Positions 1 through 9,424 of a DNA stretch of 37,120 bases are shown here, in pieces. The position numbers and the translations under genes were made by a program. This stretch comes from Hondaea fermentalgiana (lineage: Eukaryota; Sar; Bigyra; Thraustochytrida; Thraustochytriidae). Position 1 is the first letter of the stretch; each line of letters begins with the position of its first letter. Location: NCBI GenBank assembly GCA_014084085.1, contig NPFB01000068.1, positions 167,956 through 205,075 of the forward strand, written 5' to 3'. Below the pieces are notes generated by a model. The model was not told where the DNA came from. It did no database searches and saw only the letters and a list, made by a program, of their open reading frames with translations.

Positions 1-750
1 TTTCAGCTTGCTCTCGAGCCTTCTGTTGAGTGCTGAGCTGCCCGATGAGCAACTTGATGCGTTCCTCAGAAGGAAGACACAATCGTCCTGGGAACTCCTT
101 CTCGAGATGCGCGCGCATCGCACCTGGCCCCATCTTGTGCGACGAGTTCTCGACGCCTAATTCAAAAAGGTCTTCGACTCGCTCCCTGTAAGGGCCCAGA
201 CGCTACCGTAAGTCGAGCCGTGATGAGGCCGCCGCGCCCAACCTTGAGGTTTCGCTGGAAGAACGTGGTGTTCCGCGAGCGCATACTCTGGCATATCGCT
301 TCTCCCGTCTCGCAGGCTGATCATCACTTGCGAGTCATTGCTTGCTATTTGCGTTGCGTTGTCCACGCCGATCGTCTCGCACGCTTGCTCAATTGTATCC
401 TCGTCATTGTGGGCATCATCACGCAAGTCGATCCCAGTCGAGGTCGTGGCTTGCACAAGCAAGTCCCCACTCTGGTCCATCGACTCCACCATGCGACGAA
501 CTGCGTATGCAGCGACATCTTGCCGCTCGGAATCGACAGAGTTTGCCGATCGTTGCTGCTGTGCTTGCTGCTGCGATCGATGTTGGTCTGACAAGCTGTT
601 GGAGCATTCGTTTGTTGCACCGCTCGTTGAAGCATGACGCCCACGCCGACGAGGACCAAGAAATGTGCCACAACAAAACACATTTAGCAAGTGTACTCAC
701 CAAAGCGGTCCCTCGAACAAGACGTCATCGCTCACTACACCAGGAGCTTG
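1..750 (-). CDS. Unrecognised protein, 3' part of a spliced gene (partial at both ends of the model)
   Basis: I do not recognise the product. Three exons can be joined on the minus strand: about 750-701, 595-287 and 185 to the window edge. The introns are 700-596 (105 nt, donor GTGAGT, acceptor AACAG) and 286-186 (101 nt, donor GTATGC, acceptor TTACAG). Both junctions keep one open frame (phase 2 each time), and the intron lengths match the 103-nt intron of the kinase gene further along, which supports the model. The middle exon is Gln/Ser-rich, then acidic. The last exon encodes a compact, probably helical stretch with the motifs VEDLFELGVENSSHKMGPG and LPSEERIKLLIGQL and is still open at position 1, so the C-terminus lies outside the window. 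The 5' end is unresolved: an in-frame TGA lies just above 750, so another exon or acceptor must be nearby. The splice model is inference from sequence only. Confidence 0.5.
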
Positions 751-1844
751 TTCAGGATGCTGGGGGTTTCAACAGTCATTGGTACCTTATTTGGCGCTTT
801 TGCGTCTACCTTTGCCCTATTACGACTGGGTACTCTCTGCCCATATTAGCGCCTATTACCACCACCCCACGCGGCCCGCAAACGCGATAACTTTTCGTCT
901 ACGAAATTTCAAGGCTCGAAAAGACCAGGTTCGCGCTCTCCAGGCTGAGCCGAAGCCAGGCGTCCTCGCCGCGGTCTGCGAAACGCAAGTGCGGATTTTC
1001 GGGTCTGTCAAATCTCCGTATAGGCCTATTTTTGAATGAAAAGACAGTCTAAAATCAAAAAATTAAAACTTAGAATTTAAAATTTTGGCCTGTGCAGCAG
1101 CAGCGGCAGTGGTGGTGGTTTCGGATGCGCTAGGCTCAATCTCCAGTAAGCAGCAGGGTAAACGACAGAACAATGCCACAGCAGCAATTGAAGAGGCTCG
1201 CGGCTCGTGACCTAGAGAGCGCTAGTTGGCCACATCCGGAGGCATCTCATTCAGGTAATCTGGGGCTACGGACACTTATGCTATAACAAGAAAACCAACA
1301 TTTTCCTTTGCACAGTATAACGCATAACGCGTTGAGATGCCTGGAATTTACTGTTAGTTCGTCTGCAGCTACGCACGGTAACGGCTTCGTGCAGCGTGCG
1401 GAGAAGAGTGGCGATGGTGGACGAGACTTGAGCGACACTTGCTCACGATGAAGCACGCTGGCAGTTGGGGTCCGCCACTACGAGGACCAGTGCGTGAGTG
1501 GCTGCAGCTCCTCTCTGCTCATAATAGGAGCCTTCAAGTACCTCACTGTCAATAGCCAGGAGCCTTGCCCGCAGCTGACAATAGTTCCACCTTTCGGCGT
1601 CCAGCATTTCTTCCCGGCCTGAGAATTGCGGCCGATCCCAAATGCTTACACAGTTTGATTCTCTATACTAATTTGCCCTGAATAACTGAGGTATCTTACA
1701 TCTCAATGGCCAAGCCGTTGCTATAGCTGCAGGTGGCAGTGGCTGTGGCTGCTATGAGTGCTGGTCTTTCCCCGCGAGGCCTGGTCTATCTCCCAAATCC
1801 GATACTTTGGACCATTAGGGTCTCGACCGTTGCGAGTACTGCAG

Positions 1845-2095
1845 CCATTGGGTGTGTAAGGCCTGGTGCTCCTACCAAAAATGAGTGTACACCCGAACTT
1901 CTCTGTGGCCGCTCACCCGCCATTGGCTGTGGGTATGTAAGGCCTGGTGCTCCTACCAAAAATGAGAGTACACCCGAACTTTTCTCTGTGGCCGCTCGCC
2001 CGCCATTGGCCCATGGTGGGTGTGTAAGGCCTGGTGCTCCTACCAAAAATGAGTATACACCCGAACTTCTACGTGGCCGCTCGCCAGCTCCAGAT
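1845..2095 (+). repeat. Three-copy tandem repeat, about 81-87 bp period
   Basis: The block GTAAGGCCTGGTGCTCCTAC followed by CAAAAATGAG and ACACCCGAACTT occurs three times. The GCCTGGTGC core starts at 1861, 1942 and 2029, giving spacings of 81 and 87 nt. Both are multiples of three, so one frame stays open across all copies on each strand. A decayed fourth copy appears near 2622-2660 (GCGAAAGGCCTGGCTTCTAC). Copies differ mainly at the bases after AATGAG. No known family is recognised. Confidence 0.8.
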
Positions 2096-2207
2096 TTGTC
2101 AGCTCGGCCCTGGGCCAGCTGCCAGTGGCTATTGTTTCAGCGCACTTTCATCCCATTTTTTAATTTTTAATTAATTTTTTTAATTTTAATTAATTGTTTT
2201 ACATTAA

Positions 2208-2330
2208 TGAGGCGCGCGGAGGTGACGCCTACCGGTGCAGCAGCTGCTTGCAGAGATTGAAAGCCAATTAAAAAATAATCCCGCGGAGGGGGCGCCTACC
2301 GCAGCCGCTGCTGTTAGCAGCTGCAGCTTG
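2208..2330 (+). repeat. Pair of GC-rich direct repeats
   Basis: CGCGGAGGTGACGCCTACC (about 2215) and CGCGGAGGGGGCGCCTACC (about 2281) are near copies. Each is followed by a CAG/CTG-rich stretch and a TTGAAA end. The spacing is about 66 nt. Nothing indicates a function. Confidence 0.55.
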
Positions 2331-2344
2331 AAAATGATGTAGTA

Positions 2345-2940
2345 CTACTAGATCTAGCAGTGGCCATGGTGGGTGCAATGTATATTCTTTTCTTTCTTTA
2401 CACCCGCCTGGCTGGCTTTCTCCCGAGAGCCAGGGCTAGGCTGGGTCAGGGTTTGGCTGGCCAGATTTGAGACGCACACTGCAGTCTTTCAAGGTGCGGT
2501 ATGCATAAAGTCGCTGCACTATGTTTTGTGGACTTGCTGACTGCTCCTGCTGCTTTTGTCCAACGGCTTCTATGGAAGGCCTTGTGGTTCTTCCTAAAGT
2601 GAGTGTGCAATAGAACCCTCCGCTGGGTGCGAAAGGCCTGGCTTCTACCAAACGCGCGCAATAGTACTTGCCCGCTTATCCCAGCATATTACACTTGTCA
2701 GACCCGTCCTGAGTCCCAACACCATCGTCACTGCGGCTAATCGACTGCTGCTGACGTCGAAGCAGCAAGCCTACTAGTAGCAGGAAGGGGCTGCAATGCA
2801 TTGTTTTCTTCTTTACTATCGCAACCTCACTTGAGCCAGGGCCAGGTTTTGGCCTTTGCAGCTGCGACTAGTCCCTTTCAAGGTGCATAACGTCGATGCA
2901 CCATGTTCTGCGGGAAGTACCAACTGCTTGATTCAAACAA
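2345..2940 (+). repeat. Diverged direct duplication
   Basis: Two stretches, about 2345-2560 and 2765-2940, share the same order of words: a CTACTAG element, TGCAATG, TTTTCTTCTTTAC-like pyrimidines, GAGCCAGGGC, CTTTCAAGGTGC, and GCACTATGTT or GCACCATGTT followed by TGCTTGA or GCTGACTGCT. They look like an old tandem or transposed duplication. No terminal repeats or transposase frame are visible. Confidence 0.5.
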
Positions 2941-3892
2941 TGTGCAAATTGCCCTCCCCCACTTCCTTCCTTCTTGAAGAGGGCGAGCGCCCGTATTTAG
3001 GCAAATACAAACCCCTCGACTTCTCGATCAAACGGGATAGCAAAAATCTAATTGCAAGACAAGAAACAAGGCAGGACTAAATGAGAAGCAGGATGATTGC
3101 ACTTGATAGCTGCAGCTCGAATAGTGTTGTCGACAAGACCTTACTTAACAATCATGACGTTGTGAAAATGTCTATCGGTATCGTTCATCTGCGACAGCAG
3201 CTAGTCGTCGGCAGCAAACGAAGGGCTCGACGTCGGCCCTGGCGACCGCGCGTAAAGGCCATGAATAAACTACCTGTGCCATCCGACACTTCGCCTGCTC
3301 AGGCAAGCAGCCTTTCCAATCTCTAGTTTCCACCTACGTGAGTCATTTAAACGTATTTCCGTGCGCGACGGAATGCTTGTAAAGTGGAGAGCTCTTATCA
3401 ATAATACCCGTCGCGATGGGAATGCCGTCACCCTCACACCAGGAGAAAATCTATTGAAACCTGGTGCACACAGTACAAATTAAACAAGGCTGGCCAACAA
3501 CATGGACCAAGCTGTCCGGTCAGACGAAAAACTAACATCCATTTCTTTCACCTAATCAATCCCATCTTGAAGACCCGAGCATTGCATCTTCACCATGCTA
3601 TCAAAGCATGCGCAATATCGCAAGCCGCACGAATCCCCACTCACGTGGATACGAGTAGACCTCGATCATTTCGAATCCAGAACCAGATTCAAACTACATT
3701 GTTGAGCACCCTTCGTATACGGCTCTTACTTATCCTCATCGCGCTTCGCACGGTGGGAACCTTTATTTTGCGTTTACACAAATCATCTTACTTGCTCATT
3801 CCCTCTGGAAAAATTGCGTTCTTGTTTTAAGAACCGATGGGCGACGACCAGTTCGGTTTACGATACGGCGTGGATCGCCAACTTCGCTGCCG

Positions 3893-4594
3893 ATGTTGAC
3901 TCTCACGTGTCCGTCGCTGTCGATTGCGTCGAGAATGAAATTGCAGTGCTCATTGATTGCGGATGCCCGGAGCGCGTATATGGCTTCGATGTCCACACCA
4001 AGCAATCTCACGTTGGTTTCAATCTCACAGAGCTTCTCTTGGGAGGGAGATCAAAGAAAAACAGATGCCAGATGTCCGCGCACCGACATCTCGTCCACAA
4101 AGAATCATCTGACACCAAAGCCGACACCCAATCTCACTTCGGAGCCGACCATAGCTGGCGACACGTCCTATCCAACGACGACGCCGCCCACCACGATGCG
4201 CTCTCCAACGACGGCGAAAACGATCGATGAAAGAGCGGATTGTGAGGATGAGGGCGGCGGTGACGGCGACGGCCACGATGACGCTGTCGAGGAGATGGCT
4301 GCGGCGTCAAGCTTATCGCCTCTCCTGTACTGGGTAGTGGGTGTTGGAGCACTAGCCTTATTTGGTGGTATCGCGATTGTGTTGATGACCTCAAAGCAAA
4401 GGCATCGGGGTGGCCGGCCTCGCCGCCGCCGACGACGAGGAGGAGCAAAGAGACGGGGCCAAAGTGAAGGCTCTCTAGTCGAGGGCTCGGGTGATTCAGA
4501 TACTGATGAGGGATCGCGCAGGAAGCTCAAGCGGGAGCACCACCACAAACATCATCATCATCGCCGACACGGTCGCTCCATGTCTGACGGCTAA
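3893..4594 (+). CDS. Probable single-pass membrane protein, C-terminal exon; N-terminus uncertain
   Basis: Not a recognised family. In this frame a Thr/Pro-rich stretch (about residues 70-110, a likely extracellular O-glycosylated stalk) and an acidic patch precede one hydrophobic segment (about residues 145-166, LLYWVVGVGALALFGGIAIV). A strongly basic tail (GGRPRRRRRRGGAKRRGQ) and a His/Lys-rich end with SMSDG follow. The order of stalk, membrane segment and basic cytosolic tail fits a type I surface protein. No signal peptide is seen in this frame, and the frame stays open upstream of the ATG. A second frame (3814 to about 4150, DCVENEIAVLIDCGCPERVY) also looks coding, so the real gene probably has upstream exons and at least one intron near 3976-4065. 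I could not fix the splice sites. Confidence 0.45.
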   Translation: MLTLTCPSLSIASRMKLQCSLIADARSAYMASMSTPSNLTLVSISQSFSWEGDQRKTDARCPRTDISSTKNHLTPKPTPNLTSEPTIAGDTSYPTTTPPTTMRSPTTAKTIDERADCEDEGGGDGDGHDDAVEEMAAASSLSPLLYWVVGVGALALFGGIAIVLMTSKQRHRGGRPRRRRRRGGAKRRGQSEGSLVEGSGDSDTDEGSRRKLKREHHHKHHHHRRHGRSMSDG

Positions 4595-4925
4595 CAAAGT
4601 CAGTAAGATAGATTGTTAAAGCGTCCAATTTGCAACATCAATGTTAGAAAAATCATTTTTCGATCAAAAATCAAGTTTTGGTTGCAGGAGTCGTGTTGGG
4701 CGTGTGAACGAGCATGAAGAGCTCGCAGTTCGATCGCTTAACGAAATTAGTCGATCGGTGTTTCTTGAGATCAATTATAGATTTCAGATTTTTCCTTCAT
4801 CGCACCGGCGTCCGATTTGCACACGCAAATCTTGCGTGATGCTTCTACTTCTGATTTCATAATTTGTGTCCAAAATACGTGTGCTGGAATTCATCTAGTG
4901 TCACTTTACTTCCTAAAAAACATCG
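4595..4925. other. Spacer with no visible gene
   Basis: AT-rich sequence with short palindromic words around 4648-4672 (an AAATCATTTTTCGATCAAAAA stretch). It lies downstream of the membrane-protein frame and of the minus-strand gene ending at 4926, so it probably holds both 3' ends. Confidence 0.5.
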
Positions 4926-6306
4926 TCACTGTCCTTTCGCTTGTGGCGACGACTCCAGTTGACATAGGCCAGGGTTGGCGATATCAGGGAATGCTCGAAG
5001 AAACTCTACGGCCATGCGAAATAGTTGTGCACGTTTGGCTTGCCAAGGAAAGTTTTTATTCCATTGCTTGACCTTGGTCAAGTACCTCACCAAATGGCAA
5101 CATTTTAGCTTGCGACCTGTGTACCCAGAGAGAGCAGCGTTTGCAAGAAGTGCCGCTTTCACGAGATCCTCCTCTTTCATTGTATCCGAAACGCTCTCCG
5201 ACGTTCCAGCTGGGACTTCATCAGCGTTCTGGGGAAGGTTTGGTTCGAGTGGTTCGAGTGATGAGCTCGCCTCTTCTGAGATATGTTCCTTTGAGCTTGC
5301 GGAGAGTGAAGGTTCAAGCTCTAGCAGCTCTTGCCGAGACCGCTGAATCGGAACACGTTTCCCTGCGAGTTGTAGGACCTTCATGAGCTTTGATCTTGTA
5401 CTCTTGTCACCTCGCGCAAATTCGAACGAGGAATCCTCATTTGCTTTTCGGAGTAGGAAAGCGCGAACACCTGCTTCTTAAACGAACTGCTTGTCCTTCT
5501 TTCGATCATTCGCCTTGACCACAGCCTCACGGGACTTGTCTTGAGCCTCGATGCCTTTACGTCGCTCGAGATCGTACATGTCCTTCCGCCGCCAGGAATC
5601 CGTTGATACACGTTTTCTGCAAAGGACGAAGTCAGCACCACCAATGTCTTCGAACAAGACATCCATCAGTCTCTTCGAAGAGGTCTCGCTTCGCTTCTCC
5701 TGAATAGAACCATCTTGACCTTCTCCTGTGCAACCAAAACTCGATATGAGCTTTCCGTAGGCCTTTTCGATGAGTGGCCTCGCATCTGCACTTCCTATTT
5801 GAAGGATTTAAATATGGTTGTTGATGATGGCGCTTGAAGCGATTAAAATGGCCTATTTGATCGAAATAGGCCCTGTGTAGTGGCGCAACCGTTGCCCGGC
5901 CCCGAAATTAAAGGAGGCCTAGAATCGTACAAATCTGGTCGCGTTGAGGTCACGAGAGCTTTAACCAATGCCTGACAAAGCCGGGGTCCTCCCCGCTCCG
6001 ACGAAGCTCTTCTCGTAGCGTGCTCCGGGCGTCCTTCAGGTCAAGGTGCGCTTCGCAGTTGCTGCGATCCTCCAGCACCTGTAGACGCGATGTCACAGAC
6101 ACGTTCGGGCAGCTGACGCGTTGCCACTCTCTGTGCCACTCACCAGCTTCAAAACGCAAAACATCCGCGAGCTCTGCTACTTCAGCTGCGTTTCCTCTTT
6201 GGTGCCTGTGTGCCTCTGTTTCTGCCTCCCTGCGCGGCTCCTTCGTCTGCTTCCGTGTTAAAGTTAGCGTCGTCTGCGTGCCTGCGCGATCTCCCAAAGG
6301 TTTCAT
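4926..6306 (-). CDS. Unrecognised spliced gene with an in-frame TAA at 5480-5478
   Basis: I do not recognise the product. A model fits the phase well: exon 1 6306-6144 begins with ATG (MKPLGDRAG), the donor GTGAGT is at 6143 and the acceptor GTGCAG ends at 5786. The join gives FEA-D-ARPLIEKAY and continues in frame through MDVLFEDIGGADFVLCRKRV to a TAA at 5480-5478. After that stop the same frame stays open through MKVLQLAGKRVPIQRSRQEL (ATG at 5384), a Ser/Glu-rich linker and a basic helical end (KQWNKNFPWQAKRAQLFRMA), stopping at 4926. The alternatives are a pseudogene or sequencing error, two adjacent genes (6306-5478 and 5384-4926), or a small intron of about 81 nt with a weak GTTTAA donor removing the stop. 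Intron 1 (358 nt) is itself largely open, so retention cannot be excluded. Confidence 0.4.
5850..5872. repeat. Perfect 9-bp inverted repeat (hairpin)
   Basis: GGCCTATTT and AAATAGGCC flank a 5-nt loop GATCG. The element falls inside the proposed intron of the 4926-6306 gene. TAGGCCTATTT also occurs once near 1021. No function can be assigned. Confidence 0.6.
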
Positions 6307-7839
6307 GGAAGGAAAAGTCGCGCGCGGTCAGCTCGGTTGTTGTTCTGCACGCACGGTTGGTCTGTCTGCGTGGCTGCGTGCCTCCCTGCCTGCGCGGTTG
6401 CTGGTTTGCTTGCCTACTTCCTTGCTTCCTTGCCTACACGCCAGCAGAAAATATCGAAAAAGATCGACGAGGTGTGGTGGCGACACTGGCGGGCATCTGC
6501 TATTATGGCAACCGAAGCACCTGGGAGACTGCCAATGGTAAGGCGGGCGTCCCTGCAAGTGGGGAGATGGCGATGGATGCGCAAGGCAACCCGCCAGCGC
6601 TAACGACGAGCAAAAGACCAGCAGGACTCATTCGAAACGCCTCAAGAAGGCGACGAAAAGGGCAAAGCCAACGAAGGGAGCTTGAAACAAAACTTGTACC
6701 CAGCCTAAAGGAATAGGCTCAAACGGATGGCTCGTCTTTGCTTTTCATCTGTTTATCGATCAACAAGGACGCCATTGCAATTCTTGGTTTGGTCACAACA
6801 AAGTGACAAGGAAAATGTCACCAACAACGGGTTTTGAATTGCATGACGGTAAATTCCAATGTTGCGTTTGGTAGGGGTGACGCTACGTTACTGTTTTGTC
6901 CGCCCCCCGGCGCAAGAAAGACATGGCCCCGAAGACGTCACCAGGCAAAATTGTAATGACGATCATGGTTGAGACTGAAAGGGACGACGGCGACGGCCGA
7001 ACAAAGCAGGCGCGATCTGTATACTGCAACAACCAATCATGAGGAACGATTACTCCGTTGTGTACGACATCTTTCGGATCCCATCGCAAAACGCCGAGGC
7101 ATTATGGAATCACATGCATTCTGGCCAGAGTTCAGGCAACGGTCGCTCAACAATTCTGATTTGACCAACAGCTATGCCAATGCCTTCATGTCAAGATACT
7201 TAAGCGCCAAGGGCCACCAAGCATCAGCTTTTCATACTGTGCTTCTGTTCATTCAGGGTTGGGAAAAGTGGGGAATCAACGTCTGTGACATCATCAAGCG
7301 GCAAATCCAAATCTCGAGAAGGGAGAATGGCCCTTAAGGAAGATCACACGGCTGATCAAGCGACACTCACTTGTTTGTCTCAAGTTGTTTCAATGGTTTG
7401 CCTTTCTGTTTGAGTGAGGATAAATAGAAGTGAAGCTTCGTTTTCTCTCACTCTCCCTCTCTCCTCGTTCGGCCACGGGTGACAGTCACCTGGCAGCTCA
7501 CCTTGGGATCGAGCCGCGAGCCAACTTTCCCTGGTTGACGGTTGAGCCTTGCGGTATCTTACAATGCCGACTCTAGAGAGCTAGACCTACCCTTGCGTGA
7601 AGACATGAAAGTCAAGGAATGACTTCTTTTGCAAATTTGATGCAGAAAAGAGCACAATAGAGCAGTGAGTTCCAATCCTTTACCTTTCGAGTGATGAGGG
7701 CTCGTAGGACTTGAAATTTTTCCCTCTTTTTTTTTATCTACATAATGTACGCGTATCATACAAATGCCTCGGCGCTGTCCGCGCCGGGCTGAGGTCAACG
7801 GGAGCAGAAACATCCGTCGCCAGCCAATAGACGAAAAAG
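6307..7839. other. Spacer without a confident gene
   Basis: About 6330-6440 is low-complexity DNA rich in TGCC/TTGC words. About 6880-7340 has short frames on both strands with some coding look (for example a plus-strand frame from ATG at 7039, MRNDYSVVYDIFRIPSQNAE), but none is long enough, has a recognised domain or joins to another by a clear intron. About 7438-7470 is CT-rich. The segment near 7728-7740 has a T tract that reads as A-rich on the minus strand and may belong to the 3' end of the F-box gene. Confidence 0.4.
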
Positions 7840-8599
7840 TCACGAAAGCGATTGAGCAAGCGTGGAGATCCTCCGTACAAGTCCAGCAGGAAGACGAGGG
7901 CCCCAAACTTGCAGTCGAAGATCACCACTCTCTTGCATAATTCGATCTCGCTCAAGTAGCGTTTTCCAGAGCAGATTGTCTTGGTGCCATGCGTGTGAGC
8001 GTTTGCAGACCTTGAGTGTAGCCAAGACATCACCCATTTCGAGATGTTCCATGACAGAGAGCCACAAATGACGCGGTAACGTCTGAAGATTCGTTTGCCT
8101 ATTCCCGTATGGATCGAGCGCATCACGGAGGAGATGGTACGCGATAAGTCGCTCCAGACGAGCCTGGCTCAGTCCTCTCGCGTGAACTTTAAGCGTGTGT
8201 ATGGTTCCCATGCCAGGCACCTCATCATCGTCGTCATCGTCCTTATCATCGTAATCCGCACATGACGCAACGTTGGAGGACGAGGCGCCATGTGCATGTT
8301 CCGAGGCGCCATGCGCATGTTCCGAGTCAATTTCGCTACCGTCATTTATTGCTCCTCGTTCACAGCTGCTCGTCCCGTTCAAGAATCCATCATCGTCTTC
8401 GCCTTCTGGCTCGCCAGGTCCTGCAGCAGCTCGAGCGTCGCGGTTCTTCCCCTGCTTGACGGAGGCCCGGCGGCGCTCCCACGCGCCAAAAGCCAACGGG
8501 TCGACCGCCTGCGCGTACACAAGGTAGCGGCTCGCCCGCGGGGACGCGCGCACCACGAGCACGCGCACGAGGACGTGCTCCGGGGCCGCCGTCTCCGTT

Positions 8600-8637
<38 letters not shown>

Positions 8638-8832
8638 TGTCTTCGCTGTCTTCGCTGTCGCGGATGCGCGCGTCCCGCGCGGGCCTTGGTCCTCGCGCTG
8701 CCGCGGCGCGGGCTGGTCGCTCGCGTACACGGCGGCGGCGCCTTTGGCGTCGCCGAGCGGGGCCTGCCCGGGCGCCGCGCGTAAGCCCAGCCCCGCCAGC
8801 GCCGCGTGCACCTGCGCCGCGACGGAGCCCAT
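7840..8832 (-). CDS. F-box protein
   Basis: 330 residues from the ATG at 8832 (MGSVAAQVHAALAGLGLRAA). The frame stays open further upstream, but that part is only GATC and ATTCAAATCG repeat. An F-box lies at about residues 251-296: TLPRHLWLSVMEHLEMGDVL, then VCKRSHAWHQDNLLWKTLLE. F-box proteins bind Skp1 and bring substrates to SCF ubiquitin ligases; the rest of the chain would choose the substrate. The N-terminal half is Ala-rich, with a poly-Thr run from an ACG repeat and an acidic linker with a duplicated SEHAHGA. No WD40 or LRR domain follows. The last 30 or so residues are uncertain: the overlapping minus frame down to 7734 (FGALVFLLDLYGGSPRLLNR and FRDFFVYWLA) looks at least as protein-like, so a frameshift or alternative splicing near 7950 could change the C-terminus. 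The gene is head-to-head with the SH3/WH2 gene. Confidence 0.75.
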
Positions 8833-8940
8833 GGCGCTCTGCCGCCGCAGAGATCGATCGATCGATCTAGGAATGCAAAAGATGCTGGGCGCTACGTTGA
8901 TCTGACTGTGAGTGCAGTGACAGGAATTTGAATTTTTGAA

Positions 8941-9000
8941 TTCAAATCGATTCAAATCGATTCAAATCGACCATTCAAATCGATTCAAATCGATTCAAAT
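8941..9000 (+). promoter_or_regulatory. 10-bp tandem repeat in a divergent promoter
   Basis: TTCAAATCGA is repeated perfectly at 8941, 8951 and 8961, then after a CCA insertion at 8974 and 8984, with a partial copy at 8994. It sits in the 592-nt space between the F-box start (8832, minus) and the SH3/WH2 start (9425, plus), next to GATCGATC-rich sequence. The 10-bp period puts each copy on the same helical face. A protein-binding array is possible but unproven; replication slippage could also produce it. Confidence 0.6.
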
Positions 9001-9424
9001 GCATGCAGATCGATGCAGACTGGATACCATCGCTCCCAGGCCGCGACTCGAGCCGGAGCTCGAGCGGGCCGCGGACGGACCCCGGGCCGCGGACGGCGCG
9101 CGGGGAGGGGCGAGAGGAGAGCGCGCGGGAAGGCCACGCGCGAGGGCGCTCGCCCGCGGCGCCGCCGCGTGAGCGCTAGCTCTTGAAGGGCGAGCGACTG
9201 ATCGGCAGCTCCGAAGCTGAGCCACGAGCCACACCGACCTCGGCAGCGCGGACAAAGTTGACGTGACTCTTGCGAGATTGGCGAGAACTCGAGACACGAC
9301 CGCGAAGTGTGCGGCTTGCGCTGGCGGCGAGAAAGAGAGCGTTCTTGTAGCTTTCGCAGCGCAGCCAAAGAGCCTCGAGTTTGGGGAGGATCTCCACATT
9401 TCATTTTATTTACCTAGCAGAACC

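Larger units (their letters stand above)
1040..3560. other. Gene-free, repeat-bearing spacer
   Basis: I see no convincing coding sequence here. Short open frames occur on both strands, but none has recognisable domains. The stretch contains AT-rich tracts (for example 2155-2200), a three-copy tandem repeat (1845-2095), a pair of GC-rich repeats (about 2208-2330) and a diverged long duplication (about 2345-2600 against 2765-2940). The texture is that of decayed repetitive DNA between genes. Confidence 0.6.

Noticed and set aside
5478..5480. Selenocysteine explanation for the interrupted frame
   Set aside because: The stop is TAA, not TGA, so SBP2-dependent recoding does not apply.
6957..7340. 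Short gene near 7.0-7.3 kb
   Set aside because: Several frames look weakly coding, but no ATG-led frame of good length, no clear splice pair and no known domain.
9263..9424. Extended N-terminus of the SH3/WH2 protein
   Set aside because: The upstream part lacks conservation-like features, and the SH3 domain starts directly after the ATG at 9425, as expected for an N-terminal SH3.
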